64,000 bases of DNA from Earliella scabrosa (lineage: Eukaryota; Basidiomycota; Agaricomycetes; Polyporales; Polyporaceae), in the NCBI GenBank assembly GCA_022605405.1, contig JABYQQ010000021.1, positions 124,001 through 188,000 of the forward strand, in the 5' to 3' direction. The notes below the pieces were generated by a model. The model searched no databases, was not told where the DNA came from, and saw nothing but the letters and a program-made list of their open reading frames with translations. The position numbers were made by a program, and so were the translations under genes. Shown here piece after piece: positions 23,456-34,086 of the stretch (position 1 is the stretch's first letter; the number at the start of each line of letters is the position of its first letter).

Positions 23456-24206
23456 CTACACTAAGAAGGATACATGCTGACGGAACCGAGCGACCATTTC
23501 CTCCCATACGATAGATTGAGGAGGGCCATTCCAACCATCCGGACCGCTGCTGCGACGTTCCATCCACCGGGTAATGAAAACACCCCCCATGCCCACAGCT
23601 GTGTTCCATGACGGCCACTCACTGCCGGGGAAGTCGGGATGAGCACCGACAAATGCAATCCAATACGCATCGCGAGCCCAGACCCACGCGGGAGAATCCA
23701 CCTGAAGGTGGCGGGTCATCCATTCCGCAATTGAGCAATAAAGCTTGATCCAGGCGCTGGTATCGAGGGACCGGAATGAGGTAGGGAGGGGAATGAAGGG
23801 AGGGGTTGGGAGATGAGCAATGCAGTCTCGAATCTGAGTACTGTTGTATGAGCGACTGATACTTAGTCAAAGATATCATCAGGGGGAATTTTCTCACTGC
23901 ATCCTGCTCATGAGCAGTCAGCCGAACCATGGCATCATCAACGGTGGTTGCTTGAGGATCCAGCTGAAGAATGGGATATGCGTGGATCCCAAGCTCGTGA
24001 GGGATTGAGATTGCAATATGGATAGGCTGATATTTCGTCAGGACATAGATGTAGTGTGTCGTCAAGAGGGTACTCACAATGTTCCGAACATTGATTTCCT
24101 CCGGCAGACGACCCAGAAAGGTCACCTTCACCGATAGCTGCGATAGATAGCCATCGGGATGGACCGTACCCAGAAGGGAAGTGGTGGAAGAAAGGAGAGC
24201 AGGCAT
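23456..24206 (-). CDS. Uncharacterised 211-aa protein, divergent from transposase gene
   Basis: Three exons (24206-24078, 24026-23898, 23833-23456) are each a multiple of 3 with phase-0 introns of 51 and 64 bp. They give a complete 211-residue frame ending in TAG. Exon 1 encodes PALLSSTTSLLGTVHPDGYL and LGRLPEEINVRNI; exon 2 HIAISIPHELGIHAYPI; exon 3 is Trp-rich, with WIKLYCSIAEWMTRHLQ, WVWARDAYWIAFVGAHPDF and GGVFITRWMERR. No signal peptide or membrane segment is obvious. It is transcribed away from the CACTA-like gene with only 190 bp between the two starts, so it may be a second gene of the same element (inference). I do not recognise the family. Confidence 0.72.
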
Positions 24207-24396
24207 AAGAAAGTCACAGTGAGCTCTCGTCTGTCGATGTGCTGTTGTGCTGGCTGGCAGTGGAAGACGTGTCGCTAGATGAGGCGCTGGGAGCATTTGT
24301 GGAACGCGCCCACGTGGTCACATGAGACAGTCGCGTCTGTGGCTGACGTCTCTCAGGCTAGTCTTCTCCATTCAAGCCACCACCACCACCGACAGG
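24207..24396. promoter_or_regulatory. Shared divergent promoter region (190 bp)
   Basis: The 190 bp between the start codons of the 211-aa gene (minus) and the transposase-like gene (plus) must hold both promoters. It contains a run of CCACCA triplets just before the plus-strand start. No specific factor site can be named. Confidence 0.4.
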
Positions 24397-27300
24397 ATGC
24401 AAGACGCGACACCGCGATGGGGCTTAGATGATCTCATCAAATCTGGTGGTATGCAGCTTTCATTATAGTCACTTGCCGTTGCTCAATCTGTCGAATAGAA
24501 TTCACCGAGCTCCCAGGAGGCAAGCTAGTATGCTGTAACATATGCCAACCCAGGAAGGGCCTGAAGCGCACTCTGGAAAAACGGCACGTTTCTGGGCATG
24601 CTCAGACGAACACTCATCAGAAAGCACGACAACGATCAGGTATTGTTACGCCCGAGCGGTCCACTTCCGTCTCTAGCACATCTGGTCTTCCTCCAACTCG
24701 TCCTCCTCCGACTGGAACTCCTTCACCTCCTCCAACTAGTACTTCTCCTCCTCCTCCTCCTCCTCCTCCTCCTCCTCCTCCTCCTCCTCCTCCTCCTCCT
24801 CCTCCTCCTCCTCCTCCTCCTCCTCCGCCGCCGCCGCCGCCGCCGCCGCCGACAACAACAACGACCTCTACTCCGCTGGGCGATCAACCCACGTGTCCCG
24901 ACCCTGTCTCCATGCACGAACAGGAAATCATGAGACTTGCTAGCCTCTGGGAGGATTTACGCAGCGCTCGGACAATCAATGTTGATCGGAACGAGTATGT
25001 CGACCTGTGCGCTAAGGTCCTCCAGCAACAGGCGGAAGAGACTGCTACTGGCAGTCGGAGTGAGCTCGGGACCAATGCTGGTAGCGGAAGGACTGAGCTC
25101 CCAATGAACCAGTCCGAAGATCTCCTCAGCAATATTGAAGAGGATAAGGTCATTGACACCAGTAAGTGCTTGCATTGGCTCAGATGTTCGTCTATGACAA
25201 TACAACACCAAGATCCCGGCGCAGGCCACATACACACATCACAATCTGCAGAAGTATCCCCGGACAGTCCCACATACCCTTGGCCTGACCTTCCGGTAAG
25301 CTTATCTGGGCGAATTGCGAACGATTTGCTGACTTGTTTGTTCTAGTCGTTCTTAACCCACGTGCTGTTCAGTTCCGCCACCCTGCGCTTCTCCGAGCCC
25401 CAAAAGCGCGCAATACTAGATTGGGGCAAAGCCATGCATGCTACTAACGTGCCAACAAACTACGCTATATCCACGACCTGCGAACGGATTCAATCGCTCG
25501 TTGGAGATCCCACTCGCAAGGTGGTCTCCAGTTCCGGTAATGTCTTCTACATCAATGACGTTGCGACAGCTATTGCAAAGGTATGCACTACATTGCTCGA
25601 ACATCATCATCTCACTGACCTTAACGCGTGGTAGGACTATTCAAATCCAATCACCCGCCACGCCATGACGGATTACCCCCACGACTGTGGAAACCGTATG
25701 TCAGAAGTACACAATGGATCAAAAATGTTGTCCGACTTGCCTCCCGAGATCGCTCCACCTACTGTTCGAGTCAACGACAAGCTCTTCTTCATTAACGAGC
25801 TGGTTCAGTTGACGAACGGCATGTTCTTCATCCCGGAACGGTTCTTCTACGCGCCTTTACAAGCTGGTGAAAATGACCCGTTACGTCACTTGCCGGCGCC
25901 AGAGGAAAGTTTTTTTTTGGAAGAGTTGTGCGCTCTAGGGCGGGAGGTCTCTTGTGACATGGTGTGTACCTTCTCTGTATAGCAGTCTTTGATGCGCTAC
26001 ATTCATGATGAATAGACTGGATACTGCGTTCAAGAAGAACTAGTGATTGTGCCTATATCCTCGTTCGTCAAGTCCTATGACGATCTCATCAAGAGCGATG
26101 CACTGAAGTGCGGGTTCTCAGGCAGGTTGTCCCTCACTGGTGTTGACAAAGTTGTGTGATTATGTTATTACAGCAACTTCGACACAATATGCCTCACAGA
26201 TGCCTCATCCTATGCGCGCAAAAGCTAACGGCCGAATGGTCTATGCCGTTCCTCTAATTATCTTCATGGATGACGTGTCCGGGAGCATCTCGAAGCAATG
26301 GGATAAGCATCACGTCATCTACATGTCCAATGCAAACCTCCCGCGCGAAATGGTGGAGAAGGAATTTTGTGTTCGCTTTGTGACTTCGTCTCCTCACGCC
26401 TCTCCTATGGAATTAATGAGCGCAATGAGAGACTCGATAAGGTAGGTGCACTTGATATGCTCCATGATTCTGACTAACTCGTCACTTGGATAGCATCGCC
26501 GCCGACTCTGGGGTTCCGGCATGGGACTGCAAATTTCAGGAAGAGGTTCTACTGTGTCCTTATGCGCTCCTTCTGGCCGGCGACAACCCCATGCAAGCGG
26601 AGGAATGCAGTCACGCTGGATTAACATCCAACTATTTCTGCCGCACATGCAAAGTCGGTGGAACACGGGAGAGCAAACAGTCATTCCATGGTTTCAATGC
26701 GCTCTTTCAGGTATGTCTCGGAGCATGACTCAGACTTGTACTAAGACGCAATATCTATTCTGTAGGCTGGTGAATATCGCACTCCTGACGATACTCGACG
26801 CGAGATCCTGGCACAGACGCAGCTCGCAGCACTACCTGGCGCTGCTGAGAAGCTCAAGAATGCGACTGCGAACTCGGGCATCAGCGATTCCACCACCGGC
26901 GCGATCCTGAAAACTATCGTCGAGCTTGGCAAGACTTTAAGAAAGCGGGGCGAGGGTGAACCAGCTCTGTCTGAAGAAGAAGTCCATGAACAACTTGGGG
27001 ACAAGCTTGAAGAAATCCTCAAAGGGACGTCACTGGAGGAGCATATCAACCCTCTTCTCGGTATGCCAGGTACAGTCGCCAAGACTGGGTGTATAGAAGG
27101 TCAACTCATCATCAAACCACTTAGGCGTCAACGTACATCTCGACACCCCCACAGAGATTCTCCACACCGTTCTACTAGGCATCGTCAAGTACTACTGGAG
27201 TCAAACAGTGTTACTCATTGACAAGGCGAAGGCAATGGACATCCTCCGCATGCGTCTTGAAGCCCTTAGTACGGACGGTCTCAATGCTCCTTCAATGAAC

Positions 27301-29388
27301 CCCGAGTACATTTGTCGCTATACAGGAAGTCTTGTCGGGAAGCATTTCAAGAGCCTTGCTCAGTTACTGCCCTTTGCAGTGTACGATCTCGTCCCTCCAC
27401 ATATCCTGCAAGCCTGGAACACCATCGGAGAGCTCGTAGTTCAACTCTGGCATACAGAGATAGAGGATATCGAGAAGTATCTGGTAACATTCCGTCTATC
27501 TCCCGTCCATCCTCCGCCCACTAATATTCACTTCGTAGGCGGGGCTCTCCAGAACAATTGAGGACCTCCTGAACCTGACAGCTCACAACGCGCCGAGCAT
27601 CCTAGTCTCAAAACCGAAGTTCCATTTTCTTGTCCACCTTCCGGCGTTCATACGGCGGTTTGGACCGGTGATTCTCTACTCTACCGAGCGATACGAAAGC
27701 TTCAACCGCGTCTTCCGCCTTAGCTGCATCTACAGCAACCGGCAGGCCCCCAGTCGGGACTCGTGCAAAGCGTTCGCTTCAAACGATGTTGTCAAGCACA
27801 TCGTGACTGGAGGATGGTGGTATGATCCCCGTGTTGCTCACTGGGTACAGGCCGGCTCCACAATTCGGGAGTACATGGCGACCCATCCGCAAGTGGGCAC
27901 CTTCCTTGGGGTGCCAGCATCCCCAAAACAGAAACTCGTCGGCAAGTGTCTTCTTGTACATCGCCGTGGCCCAACTAACGGTTCGTTCATATCAGGGAAC
28001 GCCACTTTTCCGACTCGTTCTGCAGTCAACGCTATGGAGTCCACATCAAGGGGCAGCGCGAAAGCTCAGCCTCAGTCATCGTCGAGGCACCTGTCACACA
28101 TACATCCGGTTGATGGTTCAAGTACACAGGCAATCGGCATCCTACGGAGTCAAGCTCATGATGATGCCGTACGAGAGATGGAGGCTCACACGTTTTATCG
28201 TGCTGCATCCATGACAACTGTACGTGGAGACGAGGCCAAGACCGACCAGTTCGTCTTGTTTAAACCCCTAAACATGGTCAGTGCCAACTTTACTTGTGGT
28301 TTTGCCTGCACTAATAGTTAGTAGAATGCGCAGTCTCCTCTCCACGTCGGACGTGTTCTCGAACTTCTTGTACGAGACGACAGCGATCGCCTCGTAACAC
28401 ATGTGACCGTACAGCAGATGGATTTCCTTCCATCTCGGCATCCCACTCTCTGTCTTCCACGACTCACACTGACCGAGCAGAAGATCGTTGTAGGGCCCGC
28501 GGTAAGTCTGACTTCGATCACGATATATTTAAAGGAGCTTGGCCTGAATATTTTGTCCGGATAATAGAATGTCTTGTGCGTCGTCAACGTGCAACATGAC
28601 TGCTCATCAGCAGGATGCGCAGACACTGCAACTGTGGCAGTCAGGCAAGAACGAGAGGTTTCCGCGGCAACACGGGAAATCATCCAGCATTCCATGACGA
28701 ACATGTATATTCTCAACACCCACTCCATCCATAACTACAAGGACATTAACGACGCAATCCCACCGCAACTACCCTTACATCGCCCTCTTAGTGTTGATGG
28801 TGCGACTGTCCGTGCGGCTGCAGTGGCAAGAATGGCACGCAAACCAGAGGATGATAACCGCGCAAAGATGACGACCGCTCCTATTCCTCTAGGAGGTGCA
28901 CCTGCTCCCGCCCACGGACCCGGAGTACCGCCTCACCCCAGCTTACACAATCAAGCATTAATTCCACCTCCCATATCTCCCTATCTACCTCAAGTACTTC
29001 CATCGTCTCTTGCTCAAGCTGGGAAAAAGCGTAAGCCGGACGAGCTCCCGAAGGACATGCCACGTTCCAAGGTTCAGAAGTTGGGCAACTCCGCTCCGGT
29101 CCCAGTGAGTACATGGTGCCGGTGGTCTGGAAAGCCTTTTGTTAACTGCCTTTGCAGGCGCAGCATGGTGGGCCATCTTCGCAACACCAATGCCTACAGC
29201 TTCAATCACCTCATCCGTCGCTCTCATATATTCCAAAACTGCGTCATCCCTCGTCCGCGAGCACATCAGCGTCGGATACTGCTTCTTCGTCCCAATTATT
29301 TGCTCCTTCCCACCACGATCGGACTCCGAGTCTTTGCCCTCCCCCGTCTCCTCCCAGTGACTCCTTCCCAAGATGGCCACCTCAGTAG
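24397..29388 (+). CDS. CACTA/Tnp2-like transposase protein of a DNA transposon
   Basis: Large multi-exon gene (roughly 1,200 codons). Exon 1 is 24397-24448; exon 2 (from 24499) encodes a zinc-finger-like VCCNICQPRKGLKRTLEKRH followed by histidines. A Pro-rich stretch with a CCT/CCG microsatellite read as polyproline comes next. The core, about 25660-27960, has FINELVQLTNGMFFIPERFF, then PLIIFMDDVSGSISKQW, YMSNANLPREMVEKEFCVRF, a CSHAGLTSNYFCRTCKVGG zinc-type motif, HLDTPTEILHTVLLGIVKYY, and late STERYESFNRVFRL and IYSNRQAPSRD. The order resembles the Tnp2 core of CACTA elements (acidic DG/DD turn, NLP motif, later HxE region). That assignment is by pattern, not search. The C-terminus has CVVNVQHDCSSAGC and YILNTHSIHNYKDI; the last exon (29158-29388) is Ser/Pro-rich. 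One intron near 26120 needs a GC donor. No stop or frameshift was seen, so it may be recently active. Confidence 0.68.
24737..24851. repeat. CTC/CCT trinucleotide microsatellite followed by CCG repeats
   Basis: More than 25 consecutive CTC (CCT) triplets run into about eight CCG triplets. In the frame of the transposase-like gene they encode one long polyproline run flanked by PTSTS and TTTTTSTP. In the other frames they make poly-Leu and, on the minus strand, poly-Arg ORFs that are artefacts. Confidence 0.95.
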
Positions 29389-31061
29389 ATCGTCGTTCGA
29401 CAGCAAACTGGTTATCATAGCACATTCCGAGTCTGTCACGACCTTTGCTCACACTTGCGCTACGGCCTCCGATAGCCACCCTGATACTATCATTCGTACA
29501 CTGATAGATATTTTGTCACGCCTGTCTATCATACTAGGTTGCATGTCAAGCTGCAATCATCTATACATTGGCAATATACTCGGAGCACATGAACGTCCAG
29601 CGGTGACTCGTGAGTGGATTGGAACAGAAGTGCGACATAGTTCCAATATACTACAACGACCTCCATGTATATGGGTCCGGATGACTTCTTGAGATGCCAA
29701 GGCGACGCGCGGTACTTTATAAATTGTCCGGGATTATCGTCATGATCATGATGGCGTAGTAGCTGATGTTCGCCGGGCTGCGTGACGCCCGGCCTTAACA
29801 AGGGAGACTTCCTTGTTTCCCTGGCGGCGGAACTGCAGATACCGAAGGTGATGTGGTGGTCGTCTACCAATGTTCCGACGGACGAATGAGAAGGACGTCT
29901 CCCATTTGGCTGATGTGTCTCCACATACCTGACGAGCATGCCAATTGCGAGGGTGTACCTGATGGCACTCCTGCTGCTGTGCGGAGCTGCAGCGGCACAT
30001 CCGGATCGCACCTTGTGAGCTCCACTGTTACTGTTTGTTCAGCCTTATATCGAGGCTCTCGGTGTTCGCGTACCCAGGCACTTGCAATCAGGCACGACCA
30101 ATCAGGCACGACAGCCTTGCACATCTTCACAGCCTCCTCTACGGGGCGTCAGTGCACGCGTCGACTCACATGCGACAATGATGACGTACTTATCCTGCGG
30201 CCATTCATCTAATTCTTCCTGTTGTGCTTCGCCTTCCTAGGTCCTTGCAAGCGTCGTTGGGCCCAAACTGTCGCTAAGCACCTGCACACCTGGACAAATA
30301 CCTGGATGCAGATGCATGTCTGCTCCTCTGGGTACTCAGTCCTTGCGGCTTAAGGCGCAATAGACCATACACTCACATGCGGGCTCTATCTAATCCAATA
30401 AGTATATCGACCACCAGTAAACGGCGACGGTTGTAGACTCGTTGATGGCAGCGGTCCAGTGTAGACACCTCGAGATCCTAGTACGGCTTCGTGTCGCAAT
30501 TGATCATACTACGGCATGTCCTAGCATTGCAGCCTGGAATATACGAAGCACGGGTGCATCTCATTCAATAGATCGAAATGAACATTCAAAGTGCACTTAC
30601 CAACAACTTGGAGTCGAGTGTTCATCTCAAAGCGGCGGCTGATCTTATCCACAACTTTGCGGAGGTTCACGATTTCTACATAGTTGTCGCTGGTGGATGA
30701 TTCGCCATCAAGTCTTCCAAGTTCCGACACACGAGGTCCACCAGCCAGGAAACGGTATCTGCAAGTGAGCGATTTCGCGGTAGTGATGCCTTGCCCCACC
30801 TCCGTCCGCCGTCCGTTCTCATCTCGCGACGAGGAGGAGGAGGAGGAAGAGGGTAGTCAGCAGCGTACCTGTACATAATGACTATCTGAGCGACCAAGCC
30901 TCGGAGTCGGAGTCGCGGCCCGGCGGGCGTTCTCTGGCACACAAGCGCTGTGGTTGCAAACATGACCAAATATTGTAAACGCCAGCTACGACGCCAACTC
31001 ATCATCATCATTTGCCTCCATGCCTGCAGTTTATGCGTTGCCCCTGCTCTGAATCCAACTT
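29389..31061. other. Intergenic stretch, no supported gene
   Basis: The 3' flank of the transposase-like gene. ORFs are short. A (GAG)n run of about eight triplets lies at 30828-30852. No terminal inverted repeat for the transposon could be recognised by eye here or upstream of 23456. Confidence 0.4.
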
Positions 31062-32629
31062 ATGTCACTCGTTAATCGCTTTCGTCGCGCCAATGTCCTG
31101 CCTCCTTCTCCCCTTGTCCAACGCCAGCCTACGCCTCCCCCTGCAACTCCGGACGACTCGGCTCAACCTCGCACATCAATCCGTCGCCCCCGATCCGACA
31201 GTCTAGAGCAGGAGAATCGACCGGAGTCGACCGCCTTCTCGCCAGAGGCCATCAAGCGGCACAAGCGGGTCGCGCGCCAGGTATGCCAAGGGCATAAGCT
31301 GACTCCCAATGCTCTGGATGCGGTCGCTGGGGTACGCAGTCTTATGTATCTTCCAGTGGCGGCTTCCTGACCGTTTCTAGGCCCCAGACATGCCGTCCAT
31401 GATTCTGATGATGTATGGCGCTCTCCTGGCCCAGCAGAATCAAGGGAGGACGGCAGAACTGGCAGCTCTGCTGCAGCAGAAGGACTGGCGTGTAAGTCCT
31501 CTCTTCGTGCTCCTCCGTTAAAGTCGAACATGTTATCCACAAGGCTGCATTGCAAGTTCGGCTCACCGGCGTGCTCCTGTCTCCACATCTCACGGCGTAC
31601 CTCGACGGCATTCATCCTCAAATTATGGTGCGGCTCTTTCTCCTGGTTCGATGTGTTGCTCATGTCGTCCAGGACATGATCAACAGAGACCCCGGCAAAT
31701 TCGGTGTCCCTCAAGACCTTCTCGCCCACTCGGACCTCCTCAGCAAGCTGGCTTCTACTGTCACAAGTCTTCTCAGCCGTGCGCGAGGGAATATCAAACA
31801 GAAGGTATGTTCTTTCTGTCTATCTGATAACTCGACCTGACGCTAACACTATTCAGCTTTTTGCCTCGTTAGGATCCCTGCCTACTGGTAAGGAGGCTGC
31901 GCGACGCTCGTTGAACATATGCGAACTTGCGAAGTCCCTTGTTCCTCGCAACTTCGTTTTCGAAGTCCGGACCGTGCACCAGTTTCGTTATGCCTTCCTT
32001 GTGAGTTAGATGCGTTCAAGGGCTGTTTGCATTGACTCATACTGTCAATTCCAGCGTGCATGCGCCAATGCATGGATCAAGAACCTACCGAAGGGCCAAC
32101 AACTTGCTTATCCCACCCTCCCGCACAATCCTACCCCAACCTCTTGCGAGGGCACCCACGCCGATGCCAACCCCGACGCCGATGCCGACGCGGACGGCTA
32201 TGGCGACGTCAACGACGACGGCAACGACGACGGCGACGACGTGGGGAACGGCGACGGCGATGGCGACGGCGTGAGGGATAGCGACGGCAAGCATAACGGC
32301 TCGCAGTCCAAGAAGTCCCAGAAGGCAGATGAGGACTTCCGGACGAATGAGTTCTGGAAATTTGTCGATCACGAGTTAATCCTGGCGCGTACAACCATTG
32401 CTGAGGACAACCCAACAGATCTTGCTGCTCGGGCTGAACAATGGAATGCGTACGTGTGTATTTTCTCTTTCTTGATCTTGGCTGACCCCCCTGCAGCTCG
32501 ATGCAAGGGTTCTTCGAGCGTGACTTGAGGGAGTACGCCGGCAAGGGCCAGCTGACTACGCCCAAGTCGACGGGCCCCACATTCGACTGGCAAATCTTCA
32601 TCGAAGCCAGCACTGTCTGGGCCTTCTAG
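31062..32629 (+). CDS. Uncharacterised 437-aa protein with Asp/Gly-rich tract
   Basis: Six exons (31062-31331, 31381-31491, 31544-31804, 31857-32000, 32055-32449, 32497-32629) join with consistent phases to 1,314 nt, a complete 437-residue frame ending in TAG. The N-terminal third is basic and Pro-rich (FRRANVLPPSPLVQRQPTPP), then IKRHKRVARQVCQGHKLTP. A helical middle follows, with PSMILMMYGALLAQQNQGR, FLLVRCVAHVVQDMINRDPG and LLSKLASTVTSLLSRARGNI. Next comes a strongly acidic Asp/Ala/Asn/Gly repeat (32155-32290), then FWKFVDHELILAR and a C-terminus ending IFIEASTVWAF. No enzyme motif is visible. It resembles conserved hypothetical proteins of agaricomycetes, but I cannot name a function. Confidence 0.78.
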
Positions 32630-33425
32630 GGACTGGTGCGTATCCCATCCATAGCATAAGTCGCATCCCCATCCCTATGTAAAGTTACATCACCATCCAA
32701 CTATCTTGTTGTCGCATAGGCTCTCAATATCTTGTTGTCGCATACCACTCGGACACTCGCCTCTTACATTACTCATGCTCGCGCTACCACATCGCATCCT
32801 TCATCATCTGCTATATGCACATTGTATCCTAGTCTTTCAATCCAGCTGTTCTCATAACGATAGGCCCCACGTGGTCAAAACACACTAACAGTCGGATGAG
32901 ACGCACGTCGAAAATTACGAGGCCCGCGGGCGTGGCGAGACGAGGCGGGGGCGTCAAGGGCACGGCACAGTTTCCGAAGGCTTCGCTGTGACACCCGAAC
33001 GTATGCGACGTCTCGGAGTCGAATGTTCGTGCTCCGACTTGTGTGAGCGTTTTTCGAAAATGGGCCTATCGATATGAGAACAGCTGTCATTCTATGCCAG
33101 AAATACATACAGATTGGGCAAATCTCCTGGTGTGATGTCGTCTTGTTATGTTATGACTACTCTCAACGCTTCGAGCTCACTATGTACTCATCCCTCGTGC
33201 ATCAGGACCGTAGCCACCAGCCGGTGAGCGTGGACCACAGCATAGCCAGAGGGCACCCGTCAGCACTTGTGGCCCTACGGCGTACAAAATTTCCATCACA
33301 TCGTCCACATCGTATCTTTTCTACTGACTTTCCACCCGTTCTCGGCGATAGAGAGCTCCGTACTTCGGCCACTGGAACAGGTTGCGCAGAAGCTTCCACT
33401 GCGGCATGCAGGGACCGCCGCGGGG
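32630..33425. other. Intergenic stretch, no supported gene
   Basis: Short ORFs only. About 32640-32760 has near-repeats of GTCGCATA and CATCCC words. Nothing else was recognised. Confidence 0.4.
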
Positions 33426-34086
33426 TCAAACCTCGGCTGGTCGAGCTCGAGATCGCGGCACTGGACAGCGTGGGGCAGACTTCGTGGTCATCCTCGAGAC
33501 GGGATTGTCGCCTAGCTCCAGCTTGTCCTTGTCTTCGTCCTCGTCCTCGTAGGGGCAGATTAGACGCGAATACTGATGAGCAGCCCGCGCGGCTGGGCCG
33601 CCTGTCGCGTGAGACACCATGCACCGGTCATCCCGGCGAGCCATAGGGAGAGGAAGGTCATTCCCGCAAAGGCGGTGGAGGAGTGACCGGAGGGGAATGA
33701 ACGACGCCCGCGCCCGCATCGACGACGTACACGCTCCCGTCCCCGTAAAAGTTGAGCGCGTGCAGGAATGGCCCGAGCGGGGGCCACTTTGCGGGGTCGA
33801 GGAAGCACGTGCGGTCCGGGGGGAACAGGGAGGAATCGTACAGGGACGGGGCATCGTGCGGGTACCCGTTCTCGAGGAGCGGCCGCGCGCCTGCCCCGAA
33901 GAGGAACGTCGGCGTCGGGAACTGCGCGGGTAGGCGAGGCTGTAGTGACTCACCGGCAGACTCGATCCCGACTCCATGTAGCGCAGCCGGACTCATCAAT
34001 ACATGTACAGTTGTACCATCTGAACGAGTAGAGGGTCCATGAGCGCTCTCTATACATCCCCTCATTAACATCGCGTCATCATTCAT
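33426..34086 (-). pseudogene. PAP2-type lipid phosphate phosphatase relic
   Basis: PAP2 phosphatases are membrane enzymes that dephosphorylate phosphatidate or diacylglycerol pyrophosphate. The second catalytic motif and following membrane helix are clear at about 33700-33610: RRSFPSGHSSTAFAGM then TFLSLWLAGMTGAW. Just upstream, in another frame, sits PPLGPFLHALNFYGDGSVYV then VDAGAGV, which should join RRSFPSG directly. The joint at about 33712 needs a one-base shift. After GLLISIRV comes a stop, so the third motif (SRxxxxxHxxxD) is absent. An acidic EDEDEDKDKLELGDNP tail remains in yet another frame. The first motif (KxxxxxxRP) was not found. I conclude it is a broken gene. The family call rests mainly on the PSGHSS block. 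Confidence 0.55.

Noticed and set aside
24598..24933. Poly-Leu (plus) and poly-Arg (minus) ORFs
   Set aside because: They are alternative frames of the CTC microsatellite. The real frame gives polyproline and joins flanking exons.
28574..29692. 372-residue plus-strand ORF as a separate gene
   Set aside because: Its first part is a genuine exon of the transposase-like gene, but the frame runs through a GTGAGT intron at 29105. The better model splices to 29158 and stops at 29388.
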